Shown in pieces: positions 45,878 through 55,700 of a DNA stretch of 64,000 nt. Position 1 is the stretch's first letter; every line of letters begins with the position of its first letter. The stretch is from Streptomyces avermitilis MA-4680 = NBRC 14893 (GTDB lineage: Bacteria > Actinomycetota > Actinomycetes > Streptomycetales > Streptomycetaceae): positions 2,728,001-2,792,000 of the forward strand of contig NC_003155.5 of the NCBI RefSeq assembly GCF_000009765.2, written 5' to 3'. The notes under the pieces were generated by a model. The model saw only the letters and a list, made by a program, of their open reading frames with translations. It was not told the DNA's origin and did no database searches. A program made the translations under genes and the position numbers.

Positions 45878-46897
45878 TCACCAGGGCGGGACGTCGAGGA
45901 TCTCCACCACCGCGGCGGAGAGGCTGAATCCCGCTCCCGCCGCGACGAGCAGCACGAGGTCGCCCGGTCCCACCGCGCGTTCCTTGACCAGGTGTTCGAG
46001 GCCGAGGAACTGGTCGCCCGCGCCGATGTGGCCCACCAGGCGGCCGAGGTCCCAGGTGCTCTGCTTCTCGGTGAAGCCGAGCACGTCGTAGTTCTCGGGC
46101 CAGACCCCGCGGTGGATGAGCGGTGTCACCACGCGGGATATGTCCTCGACGCTCACCTGGGCTTCGGCCAGGGCCCGCCGGGTGGTGTCCATGAGGGCGG
46201 CCTCGATGCGCTCCCAGGAGCCCTCGGCCTCGGGGGTGGCCGCGTGCTGAAGGCCGCGTTCGCGCAGCCGCAGCGGCATTTCGAGGCCGGGCGCGGTGGC
46301 GAACGGGGTCGTCCCCCGGTTCCACCGCTCCAGGGAGTTGTCGGCGCCCAGGGTGGCGGAGACGACACGGGCGAAGCCCTTCCGTCCGGACAGCACCAGA
46401 GCGGTGCCGCCGTCCGCGAAGACCAGGTTGAGCTGTACGTTCCAGCGGTCGACCCAGGGCGGGGCGAAGTTGTCTCCGGTGGTCAGCAGGACCGCGGAGG
46501 TGAAACCGGCGTCGATGTAGCCGGCGGCCAGGCACAGCGAGCCCAGCCCGGCGTTGCAGCGCTGCTGGAGGTCGAAGCCGGGAGCGGCCCGGCCCACCGT
46601 CTCGTTCGCGACGTAGGCCGCCGCGGGCCACATCTCGTGCCCCTGGAAACCGCAGGACGAGTGCAGGACGAGACCGACCTCGTCCCGCTCGATCCCGACG
46701 GCCCGCTCCAGGGCCAGCCGGCCGGCGCGGACGGCCATCTCGGGGCCGGCGACGCCGTCGGCCACGGCGATCGACTCGTAGCCCAGGTTCCGGTGCTCGT
46801 CGTCGACCAGTCCCGCCGCGATGGCCTCCTCCATGGGGACCAGGTCCGGCAGCCAGGACGCGGTCGAGGCGATGTACAGATCATTCTCGAATCTCAT
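45878..46897 (-). CDS. KAS III-like acyltransferase/condensing enzyme with atypical triad
   Basis: A 339-residue thiolase-fold protein of the KAS III class. Cys114 in DLQQRCNAGLGSL is the nucleophile, and His262 in TPLIHRGVW is in place. Where FabH has the Asn of 'NxGNT', this protein has GHIGAGDQF (Asp295). Cys-His-Asp is known from KAS III-like O- or N-acyltransferases such as CerJ, so ester or amide formation is as likely as C-C bond formation. The gene stands apart, with a 330-bp upstream region. It may be a lone operon or read together with the transporter after it. Confidence 0.82.
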   Translation of the reverse strand: MRFENDLYIASTASWLPDLVPMEEAIAAGLVDDEHRNLGYESIAVADGVAGPEMAVRAGRLALERAVGIERDEVGLVLHSSCGFQGHEMWPAAAYVANETVGRAAPGFDLQQRCNAGLGSLCLAAGYIDAGFTSAVLLTTGDNFAPPWVDRWNVQLNLVFADGGTALVLSGRKGFARVVSATLGADNSLERWNRGTTPFATAPGLEMPLRLRERGLQHAATPEAEGSWERIEAALMDTTRRALAEAQVSVEDISRVVTPLIHRGVWPENYDVLGFTEKQSTWDLGRLVGHIGAGDQFLGLEHLVKERAVGPGDLVLLVAAGAGFSLSAAVVEILDVPPW

Positions 46898-47000
46898 GGC
46901 ATATCAGTCCTTCAGCAACCAGGGATCGTCGCGATGTCCTTTCCATGGGCGGCTCGGGGGCTGCGTTCCATGGTGGGTGGGGGGTTGGGGGTCGAGGTTC

Positions 47001-47060
47001 GTCGTACGTCGTACGTCCTCGTCGTACGTCCTCGTCGTTCGTCGTACGTCGCTCGTCGTT
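47001..47060. repeat. 20-bp-period repeat array upstream of the KAS III gene
   Basis: GTCGTACGTC recurs at 47001, 47021 and 47041 with diverged 10-bp partners, in DNA that codes for nothing recognisable. Regular spacing near two helical turns would suit cooperative binding of an activator, but simple sequence slippage is also possible. Confidence 0.55.
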
Positions 47061-47173
47061 TCGTCGGTCGGACGGGGGGGCCGCGGTTCGTCGCGGGTTC
47101 GGGGTCGTCTGCTGCCGTCGTGCTCTGCCGGGCGCTACTGTCCCGCAGTCCCCTGATACGGCGCTGACACCGC

Positions 47174-47203
47174 CCGGCCGCCCGTCCGTGCACGGGCGGC
47201 CGG
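47174..47203 (-). terminator. Terminator of the PKS-ligase-LLM-thioesterase operon
   Basis: A perfect 12-bp stem: 47174-47185 pairs with 47192-47203, with a 6-nt loop, 25 bp past the thioesterase stop. Confidence 0.88.
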
Positions 47204-47227
47204 TGCCGGAGGCGGTCCGGTCCTCGC

Positions 47228-48019
47228 TCAGCTCACCAGTGCCGAGACGACGCGCTGGAGCCGCTGGGCGAAGTGCGCGGTGACGGACTGCGCGTGGGCG
47301 TCGATGTAGAAGTGGCCGCCCGGGTACTCGCTGTGGCCCAGGTAGTCGGGGCTGCGCCCGGCCCAGTGCGTCATGGCGTCCGGGTGCTCCTGGAGCGGGT
47401 CCGAGCGGCCGCCGTAGGACGCGAGCGGGCAGCTGACGCCGGCCTTGTCGTCCACGTACTGCGCGGCGACCCTGAGATCCGCCCGCAGCGCCGGGACCAC
47501 CAGGGCGAGCATCTCCGGGTTGTCGTAGATCTCGGCCGGGAACGAGCCCAGCTTCTTGATCCACTCGACCATCTCGGCCGCGGGCATCCGGCTCTGCTCC
47601 TCGGTGGGCAGGAAGAAGCCCTGCGGCGACCAGCCGGACATGCCGAGCATGACCGGCGCGGGCCCGCCGTCCTCCTCCATGCGGATGGCCAGCCGGAAGG
47701 CCAGCTGGGCGCCGAGGCAGTGCCCGAAGAAGGCGAACGGCCGGTCGTCGAGGTCGTCGAGCACGGCCTCGTGCAGGGCGTCGAGCAGCGGGTCCCAGTC
47801 CTCGAACGTCGCCTCGCCACGGCGGTTGTGGCGGCCGGGCAGGGTCACCGCCTGCGGGGCGATGTCGGACGGAAGCAGGTTCTCCCAGTCGCGGTAGATG
47901 ATGGCGCCGCTGCCCGCGTGCGGCAGCAGGAACAGCCGTACGGAGGCGTCCAGGGAAGGCTCGGCGGGGTGGAACCACTGGCCCTCGCGGGACATCTCCT
48001 GGCCTATGGCACTGGTCAC
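47228..48019 (-). CDS. Type II thioesterase with Cys nucleophile
   Basis: A 263-residue alpha/beta-hydrolase of the external (type II) thioesterase family, seen from LFLLPHAGSGA, TLPGRHNRRGEA and the C-terminal PGGHFYID (catalytic His). The nucleophile elbow reads FFGHCLGAQLAF: Cys101 replaces the usual Ser (codon TGC). Cys thioesterases are known and tend to favour transfer or strained products over hydrolysis. The GTG start 48019 has AGGAGG 8 nt upstream and overlaps the stop of the LLM gene (GTGA). It is the last gene of the leftward operon. Confidence 0.87.
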   Translation of the reverse strand: MTSAIGQEMSREGQWFHPAEPSLDASVRLFLLPHAGSGAIIYRDWENLLPSDIAPQAVTLPGRHNRRGEATFEDWDPLLDALHEAVLDDLDDRPFAFFGHCLGAQLAFRLAIRMEEDGGPAPVMLGMSGWSPQGFFLPTEEQSRMPAAEMVEWIKKLGSFPAEIYDNPEMLALVVPALRADLRVAAQYVDDKAGVSCPLASYGGRSDPLQEHPDAMTHWAGRSPDYLGHSEYPGGHFYIDAHAQSVTAHFAQRLQRVVSALVS

Positions 48020-49119
48020 GACTTCGCTCCTCCTACGGTGACGGTCTGCCCGCCGAGCGCGCGTACCGCGGGGAGCAGTACCTCGGCGATTTCCTTCAAC
48101 TGCGGCTCCGGGTCGAGCGATCCGATCCGGAGGACGAGGTGCCGGGCGCCGGCGCGGACATAGCCGCCGAGCCACTCGGCACAGCTCTCGGCGCTGCCCC
48201 AGCCGTAGGCCTGGATGGCCGACATCTGTTCCAGGGAGCGTCCGTAGTAGTGGGTGATGTAGTGCTCCAGCTCGGACTTGGCGGCGGCGCTGTCGCTGTT
48301 GACGGTGACCGTCGCGTACAGGGCGGGCGTCACCGCGTCGGCGCCGCGGCCGGCCTCCTCGGCGAGTTCGGCGATCCTGCGCCGGGCCCTGCCGTAGGCG
48401 TCGGCGTCCGGCAGGAACGGCAGCCAGCCGTCGTAGCGGGTGGCCACGCGGGCGAGCACCTTCGGGGTGTCGCTGCCCGCCAGCCACAGCGGCGGGCCGC
48501 CGGGGGTGGCGGGAGCGGGCAGCCGGTCGAGGCGGTCCGCCTGCCAGAACCTGCCGTCGAAGTCGGTGGGGTTGCCCGGTTCCCCGGAGTTCCACGCGGT
48601 GCGCCAGAGCGCGGTGATCTCGTCGAGGCGGCCGACCCGTCCGGCGAAGGACGCGCCGACGGAGGCGAACTCCTCCTCGGTCTCGGGCATCGGGAAACCC
48701 GAGCCGAGGCCGAGTACCAGGCGGTCTCGGGCGACGTGCCCGAGGCTCGCGACCATGTTGGCGCCGATCAGCGGGTGGCGCAGGGCGGGGGTGAGGGCGG
48801 CGGTGCCCACGGTGATCCGCTCGGTGGCGGCCGCGGCGGCGGCGAGCACGACGAGGGGGTCGAGGCGGGGGCGGGCGGTCAGGGAGTCGCCGGCCCACAG
48901 GGAGTCGAAGCCGAGGCGCTCCGCCTGACGGGCGAAGTCCAGGAGGGGGGCCGCCGCGTAGGCGCCGTTGATGGCCTGCTCCCGGGTGGGGAGCAGGATG
49001 CCGATCCGCAGGGCTCGGTCGGGGGACTGCGGTTGGTTCGTCGACCGCGTGTCGTCGGGGGCTGATCGCGCGGTTCCCCGCGCCCCTTGCGGGGCACGTC
49101 CAGGGCGCTCGGCGTCCAT
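48016..49119 (-). CDS. LLM-class flavin/F420-dependent oxidoreductase
   Basis: A 367-residue TIM-barrel protein of the luciferase-like monooxygenase superfamily, with ARQAERLGFDSLWAGDSL, LAAAAAATERITVGTAALT and the LGLGSGF loop. F420- and FMN-using members cannot be told apart by eye. The Gly-rich SGF pattern and actinobacterial origin favour F420. ATG 49119 follows a purine-rich AGAGAGAGG site. GTG 49161 overlapping the ligase stop is an alternative. MSMEG-like members often act in small-molecule pathways; here it could reduce or oxidise a chain intermediate. Confidence 0.85.
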   Translation of the reverse strand: MDAERPGRAPQGARGTARSAPDDTRSTNQPQSPDRALRIGILLPTREQAINGAYAAAPLLDFARQAERLGFDSLWAGDSLTARPRLDPLVVLAAAAAATERITVGTAALTPALRHPLIGANMVASLGHVARDRLVLGLGSGFPMPETEEEFASVGASFAGRVGRLDEITALWRTAWNSGEPGNPTDFDGRFWQADRLDRLPAPATPGGPPLWLAGSDTPKVLARVATRYDGWLPFLPDADAYGRARRRIAELAEEAGRGADAVTPALYATVTVNSDSAAAKSELEHYITHYYGRSLEQMSAIQAYGWGSAESCAEWLGGYVRAGARHLVLRIGSLDPEPQLKEIAEVLLPAVRALGGQTVTVGGAKS

Positions 49120-49157
49120 AGGTGCTGCTTCCTCTCTCTGGCGTATGTGGCGTGCCG

Positions 49158-50762
49158 TCACTGGACCGCTGACGTGAGCGGATCGCGTGCCGGGGCGCTC
49201 AACCGCTCGCGCACCGCGCGCCGCAGGATCTTGCCCGACGGGTTACGGGGCAAGGTGTCGACGAAGTGGTAGGCGCCCGGGATCTTGTAGTCGGCGAGAT
49301 GGCCGCGCAGGGACAGCAGGAGTTCGCGCGGACTCGCCTGGGCACCGGGGCGCAGCACGACGGCGGCGTGCACGGCCTCGCCCCAGCGCGGGTCGGGCAG
49401 CCCGACGACCGCGGAGTCCGCGACGGCCGGGTGGGCGGCGAGGGCCTTCTCGACCTCGGCCGGGTAGATGTTCTGCCCGGCGACGATGATCGTGTCGTTC
49501 ATGCGGTCGCACAGGTAGATGTAGCCGTCCTCGTCGAGGTAGCCGGCGTCCCCCATGTGCAGCCACTCCCCCACCAGGGTGCGCCCGGTGGCCTCGGGCA
49601 GGTTCCAGTAGCCGAGCATCCGGGAGGGGGCGCGGACGCAGATCTGGCCGATGGCCCCGGGCGGCAGTTCGGCGCCGTCCGGGCCGACCACCTTCACCTC
49701 GTTGCCGGGGCAGGGCTTGCCGACGGACTCCAGGACCGTGCTGCCCGGGTGGTGCGCCTCGGGCGGCAGGCAGACCGCCACGCTGCCGGTCTCCGTGCTG
49801 GCGTAGATCTGCGCGAACTCGCAGTCGAACGTCTCCAGGCACTGCTTCAGCAGCGTCTCGGACATCGGGGCGGCCCCGTAGCAGATCTTGCGCAGGGAGA
49901 CGAACGCGTCGGGCCCGGCGGTCCGTTCGCCCGCCATCATCTGGAGCATGGCGGGCGCGGCGAAGGTGGTGGTGACCCGGTGGGTACGGATCAGCCGCAC
50001 CGCCTCCTGCGGGTCGAACTGGGGCATGATCACGCTGGTGCCGCCGGCGTTGAAGGTGTGCATGAACCAGCCGATGCCGGCGATGCCGAAGCCCGGCAGC
50101 GAGATGAGGGCGACGTCGTCGGGCAGCCAGTCGATCCAGGCGACGTCGTGGTCGCGCATGGCCTGCGGCAGGGTGAAGAAGCTGCGGTGGGCGAGGACGG
50201 CGCCCTTGGGCAGTCCGGTGGTGCCGCTGGTGTAGATCTGCACGACGGCGTCGTCGGGCCCGGTGCCCGGCTCCAGGTCGGCGTCGGGCTGGTCCGCGTA
50301 CCAGGCGGGCAGTCCGGCGCCGCGGGCCGGTTCGCCTTCGGCGTCGGTGCCGTCGATCCGGATCATCGTGTGGAATTCCGGCAGGTGCGGGCGGACCTTG
50401 GTGGCGGTGGCCCAGAACTCGTCGTCGACGAAGACGAGGGTGGCGCCCGAGTCGCGCAGGATGTGGTCGACCTCGTCCGGGGTGAGCCGCCAGTTGACCG
50501 GGACCAGCACCGCGCCGGCCTTGGCGCAGGCGAGGATCACCAGGTAGTAGTTCTCCGACTCGCGCCCCAGGTAGGCGACCCGGTCACCGCGCTGTACGCC
50601 ACTGACGCGCAGGGCGTGCGCGGCGCGGTTGCTCTCGCGGTGCAGCTTTCCGTAGGTGGTGATCCGGCCCTCGCAGACGATCGCCGCGTGGTGCGGACGG
50701 CTGCCGGCGTGGGCGCGGGAGGTGTGGGTGAGTGTCCAACTCCCGTTGGCTGTCGTGGTCAT
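49158..50762 (-). CDS. AMP-dependent acyl-CoA/acyl-ACP ligase
   Basis: A 534-residue ANL-superfamily enzyme. Motif A3 is IYTSGTTGLPKGA, A5 is QIYASTETG, A7 is LHMGDAGYLDEDGYIYLCDR and the catalytic Lys is in NPSGKILRR. It should activate a free carboxylic acid to the adenylate and load CoA or the discrete ACP encoded at 56503. It lies in the middle of a four-gene leftward operon (PKS, ligase, LLM enzyme, thioesterase), 45 bp after the PKS stop. Substrate specificity is not readable. Confidence 0.88.
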   Translation of the reverse strand: MTTTANGSWTLTHTSRAHAGSRPHHAAIVCEGRITTYGKLHRESNRAAHALRVSGVQRGDRVAYLGRESENYYLVILACAKAGAVLVPVNWRLTPDEVDHILRDSGATLVFVDDEFWATATKVRPHLPEFHTMIRIDGTDAEGEPARGAGLPAWYADQPDADLEPGTGPDDAVVQIYTSGTTGLPKGAVLAHRSFFTLPQAMRDHDVAWIDWLPDDVALISLPGFGIAGIGWFMHTFNAGGTSVIMPQFDPQEAVRLIRTHRVTTTFAAPAMLQMMAGERTAGPDAFVSLRKICYGAAPMSETLLKQCLETFDCEFAQIYASTETGSVAVCLPPEAHHPGSTVLESVGKPCPGNEVKVVGPDGAELPPGAIGQICVRAPSRMLGYWNLPEATGRTLVGEWLHMGDAGYLDEDGYIYLCDRMNDTIIVAGQNIYPAEVEKALAAHPAVADSAVVGLPDPRWGEAVHAAVVLRPGAQASPRELLLSLRGHLADYKIPGAYHFVDTLPRNPSGKILRRAVRERLSAPARDPLTSAVQ

Positions 50763-50807
50763 GGGGGCCTCCCCTTCGTCTGTCGTGGGTCGCGTGTCCG
50801 TGGTGGG

Positions 50808-52769
50808 TCAGGCCGCCGGCACCGGGCACAGCTGCCCGTCGAGGAAGGCGGCGAGCTGCCGTACGGTCGGGTGGTCGAGGGCGAGTGAGGCGGGCAGGGG
50901 CAGCCGGAACGCCTGCTCCAGACCGGAGGTGACGTGCCGCGCGCTCAGCGGGTCCAGGCCCAGTGAGCCGAACTCGGCCGTCGTCTCCAGCTCGTCGCCG
51001 GCCGTCAGACGCAGGACGGCGGCGACCTTCTCGCGGACCACCTGGGTGATCAGAGCGGTGCGCTCCGGCTTCGGCAGCGCGGCGAGAAGGGCCCGGTCGA
51101 GCCCGTCGTCGGCGCGGTCCGGTCGGACCAGGCGGTCGTAGAACTGGTCGCCGGTCTCGCTGTCCGCCGCATGGCGGTCCCAGTCGAACTCGCCCACCAC
51201 CCGCTGGGTGCGTGGTGTGCCGCCCCACAGCCGGGCCAGGGTGTCGAGTGCCCGGGTCGGCGAGAAGAAGTGGACACCGCCGCGTTCGATCTCCCGGCTG
51301 AGGTGTTCCTCCAGGCGGGCGGACATGCCGACCCTGGCCCAGGCGCCCCAGTTGACGGAGAGTCCGGGCAGGCCCTGGCGGGTGCGCCACTCGGCGAGGC
51401 TGTCGAGGCCGGCGCTGGCGGCGGCGTAGTGCCCCTGGGCGGCGCCGCCGAGGACGGAGGCGATCGACGAGTAGGTGACGAAGAACTCCAGCTCCGGGAA
51501 CGAGGCCTGGGCGGCCTCGTGCAGCAGCCAGCCGCCGTACGCCTTCGCGGCGAGCTGGGCGTCGATGGACTCCCAGGTGAGTTCGGAGATCAGCTTCTTG
51601 TCGTAGGACCCGGCGGCGTGCACGACGCCGCCGACCGGATACGGGCCCGCCGCCACCTCGGCCACCAGCCTGCGCACATCCGCGGGCCGGCTCACATCGG
51701 CGCGTACGACGGCGAGTTCGGCGTCCTCGGCGAGCTTCGCGAGGAGCGGCGTGGCCGCCTCGGTGGCCTTTCCGCTGCGGCTGACCAGGGTCAGGTGGCG
51801 GGCGCCGAGGGCGACGAGCTTGCGGGCGGTGACCAGGCCGAGGCCGCCGAGACCGCCGGTGACGAGGTAGGTGCGGTCGGGGCGGATGTCCGCGGGGGCG
51901 TCGGTCCCGGCCTGCGCGCCGGCGGACGGCTCGTCCGCCGCCTCGCCGGGCAGGTCCACCCACACCTGCGTGTCCGGGTCGAGGAGGGCGGTGCGCAGGG
52001 CCTCGCCCGTCTCGTCGAGGCCGAAGTGCCGGGCGCCGTAGTGGGGTTCGGGGTGCGGCGCGAGCACGACGGACGCGGACGGGACGGTGAGCGTGGAGCG
52101 CAGGGTCCCGGCGTGGCGTACGAGGACCTCGTCGCCGGTGGCGAATCCGGACCCGTCGCCGGCCGCGAGCACGGTGCCGGTGGCGAGGGCGCCGAGCACG
52201 GGCGGGGGTTCCTCCTCCTCCCGTTCGGCGCGTCCGGTGTCCAGGGCGGTACGGGCGTCGTCGTCGGTGAGCACGACGGAGCCGACGCGGACCTGGACCT
52301 CGTCGGCGTCCGGCGCCCGGTCCGCGGCGGCCACGAGCGCGAGGTCCGAGAGGTCCCCGGAGTCGGGGGCGCGCAGTTCGTAGCCCCCGCTCCAGGTGAG
52401 CGTGGCGTCACCGGCGAGGAGCCGGCGGACATAGCGGCGGCCGGGCCGGTGGGCGATCTGGTACTCACCGGCGGCCTCGGCCTCCCACTCGTCGAGCAGC
52501 GGCGCGAGGTCGCTGCCCGGGGCGAGGTCGACGAGCGTGGCGCGGTGGCGCGGGTACTCGGTGAGCAGGACCCGGCCGAAGCCCCACAGGGTGGCGGCGG
52601 CCAGGTGCCCGCCGTCGCCCGCCGGGTCGCCGGGCAGCCACTGGGCGCCCTCGGTCACCAGCCACAGCCGGGGCGGTACGGGCTGTCGGGCGGCGTCCAG
52701 CGCGGTCACCAGGGCCAGCAGCGCGCGGTAGTTGTCCTCGCACTCGGCGCGCATCCGGTCGGCGGACAT
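50808..52769 (-). CDS. C-terminal PKS fragment: ketoreductase and degenerate ACP
   Basis: About 653 residues from a possible internal ATG at 52769. The ketoreductase has TYLVTGGLGGLGLVTARKL (NADPH site), Lys in LAAKAYGGWLLHEA, Ser in YSSIAS and Tyr in GHYAAASAGLD, so the Lys-Ser-Tyr set is present; the usual YAAAN Asn is Ser. The C-terminal ACP helix region reads FGSLGLDPLSARH: the phosphopantetheine Ser of the DSL motif is Pro (codon CCG), so it cannot carry a substrate at that site. An LSARH Ser two residues later is not at the canonical position. Whether this fragment is translated separately is unknown. Confidence 0.7.
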   Translation of the reverse strand: MSADRMRAECEDNYRALLALVTALDAARQPVPPRLWLVTEGAQWLPGDPAGDGGHLAAATLWGFGRVLLTEYPRHRATLVDLAPGSDLAPLLDEWEAEAAGEYQIAHRPGRRYVRRLLAGDATLTWSGGYELRAPDSGDLSDLALVAAADRAPDADEVQVRVGSVVLTDDDARTALDTGRAEREEEEPPPVLGALATGTVLAAGDGSGFATGDEVLVRHAGTLRSTLTVPSASVVLAPHPEPHYGARHFGLDETGEALRTALLDPDTQVWVDLPGEAADEPSAGAQAGTDAPADIRPDRTYLVTGGLGGLGLVTARKLVALGARHLTLVSRSGKATEAATPLLAKLAEDAELAVVRADVSRPADVRRLVAEVAAGPYPVGGVVHAAGSYDKKLISELTWESIDAQLAAKAYGGWLLHEAAQASFPELEFFVTYSSIASVLGGAAQGHYAAASAGLDSLAEWRTRQGLPGLSVNWGAWARVGMSARLEEHLSREIERGGVHFFSPTRALDTLARLWGGTPRTQRVVGEFDWDRHAADSETGDQFYDRLVRPDRADDGLDRALLAALPKPERTALITQVVREKVAAVLRLTAGDELETTAEFGSLGLDPLSARHVTSGLEQAFRLPLPASLALDHPTVRQLAAFLDGQLCPVPAA

Positions 52770-55700
52770 GGCGCCCTGCCGCTGCCGCCAGACGCGGCAG
52801 ACGTCGGTGACGGTCGGCGCCAGACGCGGCAGACGTCGGTGACGGTCGGGTCCTCGAGGGCCGCCTTGAGGCCGGTGGGATCGCTCAGCCGGGTCACGCG
52901 CAGGCCGGGCTGCCCGGCGAGCGCGGCGGCCCGGCCCGCCGCCGGGTCGAGCAGGAGGAGGTGGCGGCCGCCGGGAGCGGTCCGCGCCGGGGCCGCGGCG
53001 TCGGCCGAGGAGGGTGCGGCGGCGGACGTCCCCGCGGCCGCGCCCGGCAGGGCCCGCCGTACCCACTCCGGCCGGTGCAGGAACTGGCGGCGGCCCACGC
53101 GGCCCTCGGGGCGGGCGAGGTGGACGCCGAGGAGTTCGGTGACGGGTTCGCCGTTCTCCAGGAGGAGGATGTCGGCGATCCGGCGGTCCTGTTCGCCGTG
53201 CACCCGGGCGAGGACGCGGAGCTGTTCCCCGCGGGGCTTGCGGAAGTGGCGTACGCGGGAGATCTCGCGCGGCACGAAGACCGGGCCCTCGGGGTCGAGG
53301 ACGACGGCGGCCTGCACCGCGGCCTCCAGGAGCTCCGCCGGCACATGCTCGGCCGCGGTGGCGTCGCGGCCGGTCAGCTCGCCGGTGACCAGGCCGTCCC
53401 GGTGCCGGGAGGCGTGCAGCAGCAGCCGCATGCGCGGGCCGTGCGGGCGGCCGACGGAGGCGAGGTCGGTGTAGATGTCCTCGTCGTCGATCCGCTGCCC
53501 GGCGGGCGTCAGTTCGGCGTCCAGCTCGGCGAGTTCGCAGACGGGTACGACCGGTTCGCGCCCGGCGGCGATCCGGGCGGTGGCGTGGGTGTCCTCCTCG
53601 CCCCCGACGAGGGTGAAGACCTCCACGTCGGCGCCGCCCTCGGAACGCGGTCGCCACCGGGTCGTCAGGGCCACCGTCGTCCCGGCGGGTATGTGCAGGG
53701 GCGTGAGCAGTTTCAGCTCGCGGACGGCGCAGCGGGTGTGCCCGCCGACCGCGTCCTGGAGGGCGAGCAGCAGGTCGACGTACGCGCCGGTCGGCAGCGT
53801 CGTACGTTCACCGTCGCCGAGGTCGGCCAGCGCGCCCAGGTCCCCGGCGGTGAACTCGGCCGTGAACTCCCGTACCCCGCTGGCGAACCGCTCCTCCGTG
53901 CCGAGCAGCAGATGGCGGGCGGCGCCGTAGGCCGCGCCCGTGCGCCGGGGTGCGATGGAGGGCGGCCGGTGGTCCTCGCGCTGGAAGGCGTAGGTGGGCA
54001 GGGACGTCTTCGCGGGGGCCGGGCGGCCCGCGTGGTAGCCGGCCCAGGAGACCGGCAGGCCCGCCGTGTAGTACCCGGCGAGCGCGGCCAGGGTGGTGTC
54101 GGCGGAGCGGTCGCCGCGGCGTAGGCTCACCGGCCACACGTGGTCGGCGGCGGTCAGACCACGCTGGGCGAGCGCGGTCAGGTCGGACCCCGGTCCGATC
54201 TCGATCAGGGCGTGCCGGCCGCGCTGGGCCACCGACCGGAGGCCGGCCAGGAAGCGTACGGGTTCGCCGAGGTGCCGCACCCAGTAGTCGGGGGTGCCGA
54301 TCTCGGCGGGGCGGGCCGGCCGGCCGGTGACGTTGGAGATCAGGCTGATGGCGGGCTCGTGGAAGGTGATGCCGTCAAGGGCGGCGCGGAAGTCGTCGTA
54401 CACCTCGGTCATCAGCGGCGAGTGGAGGGCGTGCGGGACAGCCGTCCGGTCGACGCGTACGCCCCGCGCCCGCAGGAGGCCGGTGACCTCGGCGAGGGCG
54501 TTCGCGCCGCCGGCGATCACACACCGGTCGGGGGCGTCGACCGCGGCGAGAGCCAGGTCCGGGTGGGCGGCGAGGAGCGGTTCGACGTCCTCGGCGGGGG
54601 CGGCGACCTCGGCCGTGCCGCCCTTCGCGCGCACCGCCCGCGTCAGCCGCGCGCGGGCGGCGACCAGCGTCACGGCGTCCGGCAGACTGAACAGCCCGGC
54701 CACGGCGGCCGCGACGACCTCGCCGATGCCGTGCCCGATGAGCACGTGGGGGCGCACGCCCCAGGACATCCACAGCCGGGCGAGCGCGTACTCCAGGGTG
54801 AACAGGGCGGGCTGGGCGTACTCGGTGCGGTCGATCGCCTCCGGGTCGGCGGCGGTGCCGCGCACCAGTGCGGCCACGGAGCGGCCCAGGTGCGGTGCGA
54901 ACAGCCGGTCGCAGGCGTCGACGTGCTCGCGGAAGACCGGGAACCGCTCGTACGGCGCGGCGCCCATGCCCGCGTACTGGGAGCCCTGGCCGCTGAACAT
55001 GAAGGCGGTCCTGCGGATGCCGGAGGGGCCCTCGTGGTCCCGGCCGGCCGCCTGGTCGAGCAGCCGGACGAGCGCCGCGTGGTCGGCGACCGGTCCCGCG
55101 ACGCGGTAGGGGTGGTGGGAGCGGCCGACGTTGGCGGTGTAGCACAGCCCGGCCAGCGGGACGTCGGGCCGCTGGGCGAGCAACCGCCGGTAGTTCCGGG
55201 CCTGTTCGCGCAGGGCGGCGGCGCTCTTGGCGGAGAGGGTGAACAGGGGGGCGGCGGCGTCCGGGGCGGTCTCCTCGGAGTGCTTCACGGCGGGCGGCTG
55301 CTCCAGGACGACCGCGCCGACGGTGCCCGCGAAGCCGAGGCTGCTGACGACCGCGCGCCGGACGTCGGCCTGCCACGGCTCGCACGCGGTCGGTACGCGC
55401 ACGAAGCGGGGCTCCCCCGCGTCGCGCCCGGAGGACGTGGTGCGGCCGGGGTGCGGGTAGACCGTGCCGGACCTGATCTGGAGCACCGCCTTGATGACGC
55501 CGACGATGCCGGACGCTGGTTCCAGGTGGCCCAGGTCGGTCTGCACCGAGCCGACCAGCAGCGGAGCGTCCTCGGTGTGCGACTCGGCGAAGACGCGGCC
55601 GACGGCGCCGGACTCGACGGAGCCGGCCGGCGAGGTGCCGGTGCCGTGCGCCTCGACGTACTGGATGTCCTCGGGGGCGAGGCGGGCCGCGGCGAGCGCG

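Larger units (their letters stand above)
46898..47227. other. Intergenic region between the thioesterase and KAS III genes
   Basis: 330 bp without a gene. It contains a terminator next to the thioesterase (47174-47203) and an imperfect repeat array (47001-47060) upstream of the KAS III gene. Confidence 0.6.

Noticed and set aside
46945..47283. ORFs in the thioesterase/KAS III gap
   Set aside because: Their products are dictated by the CGTCGTACGT-type repeats and lack domains, ribosome sites and Streptomyces codon bias.
52780..52860. Programmed ribosomal frameshift in the PKS
   Set aside because: No slippery heptamer or downstream structure is needed; the shift is fully explained by a perfect 32-bp duplication.
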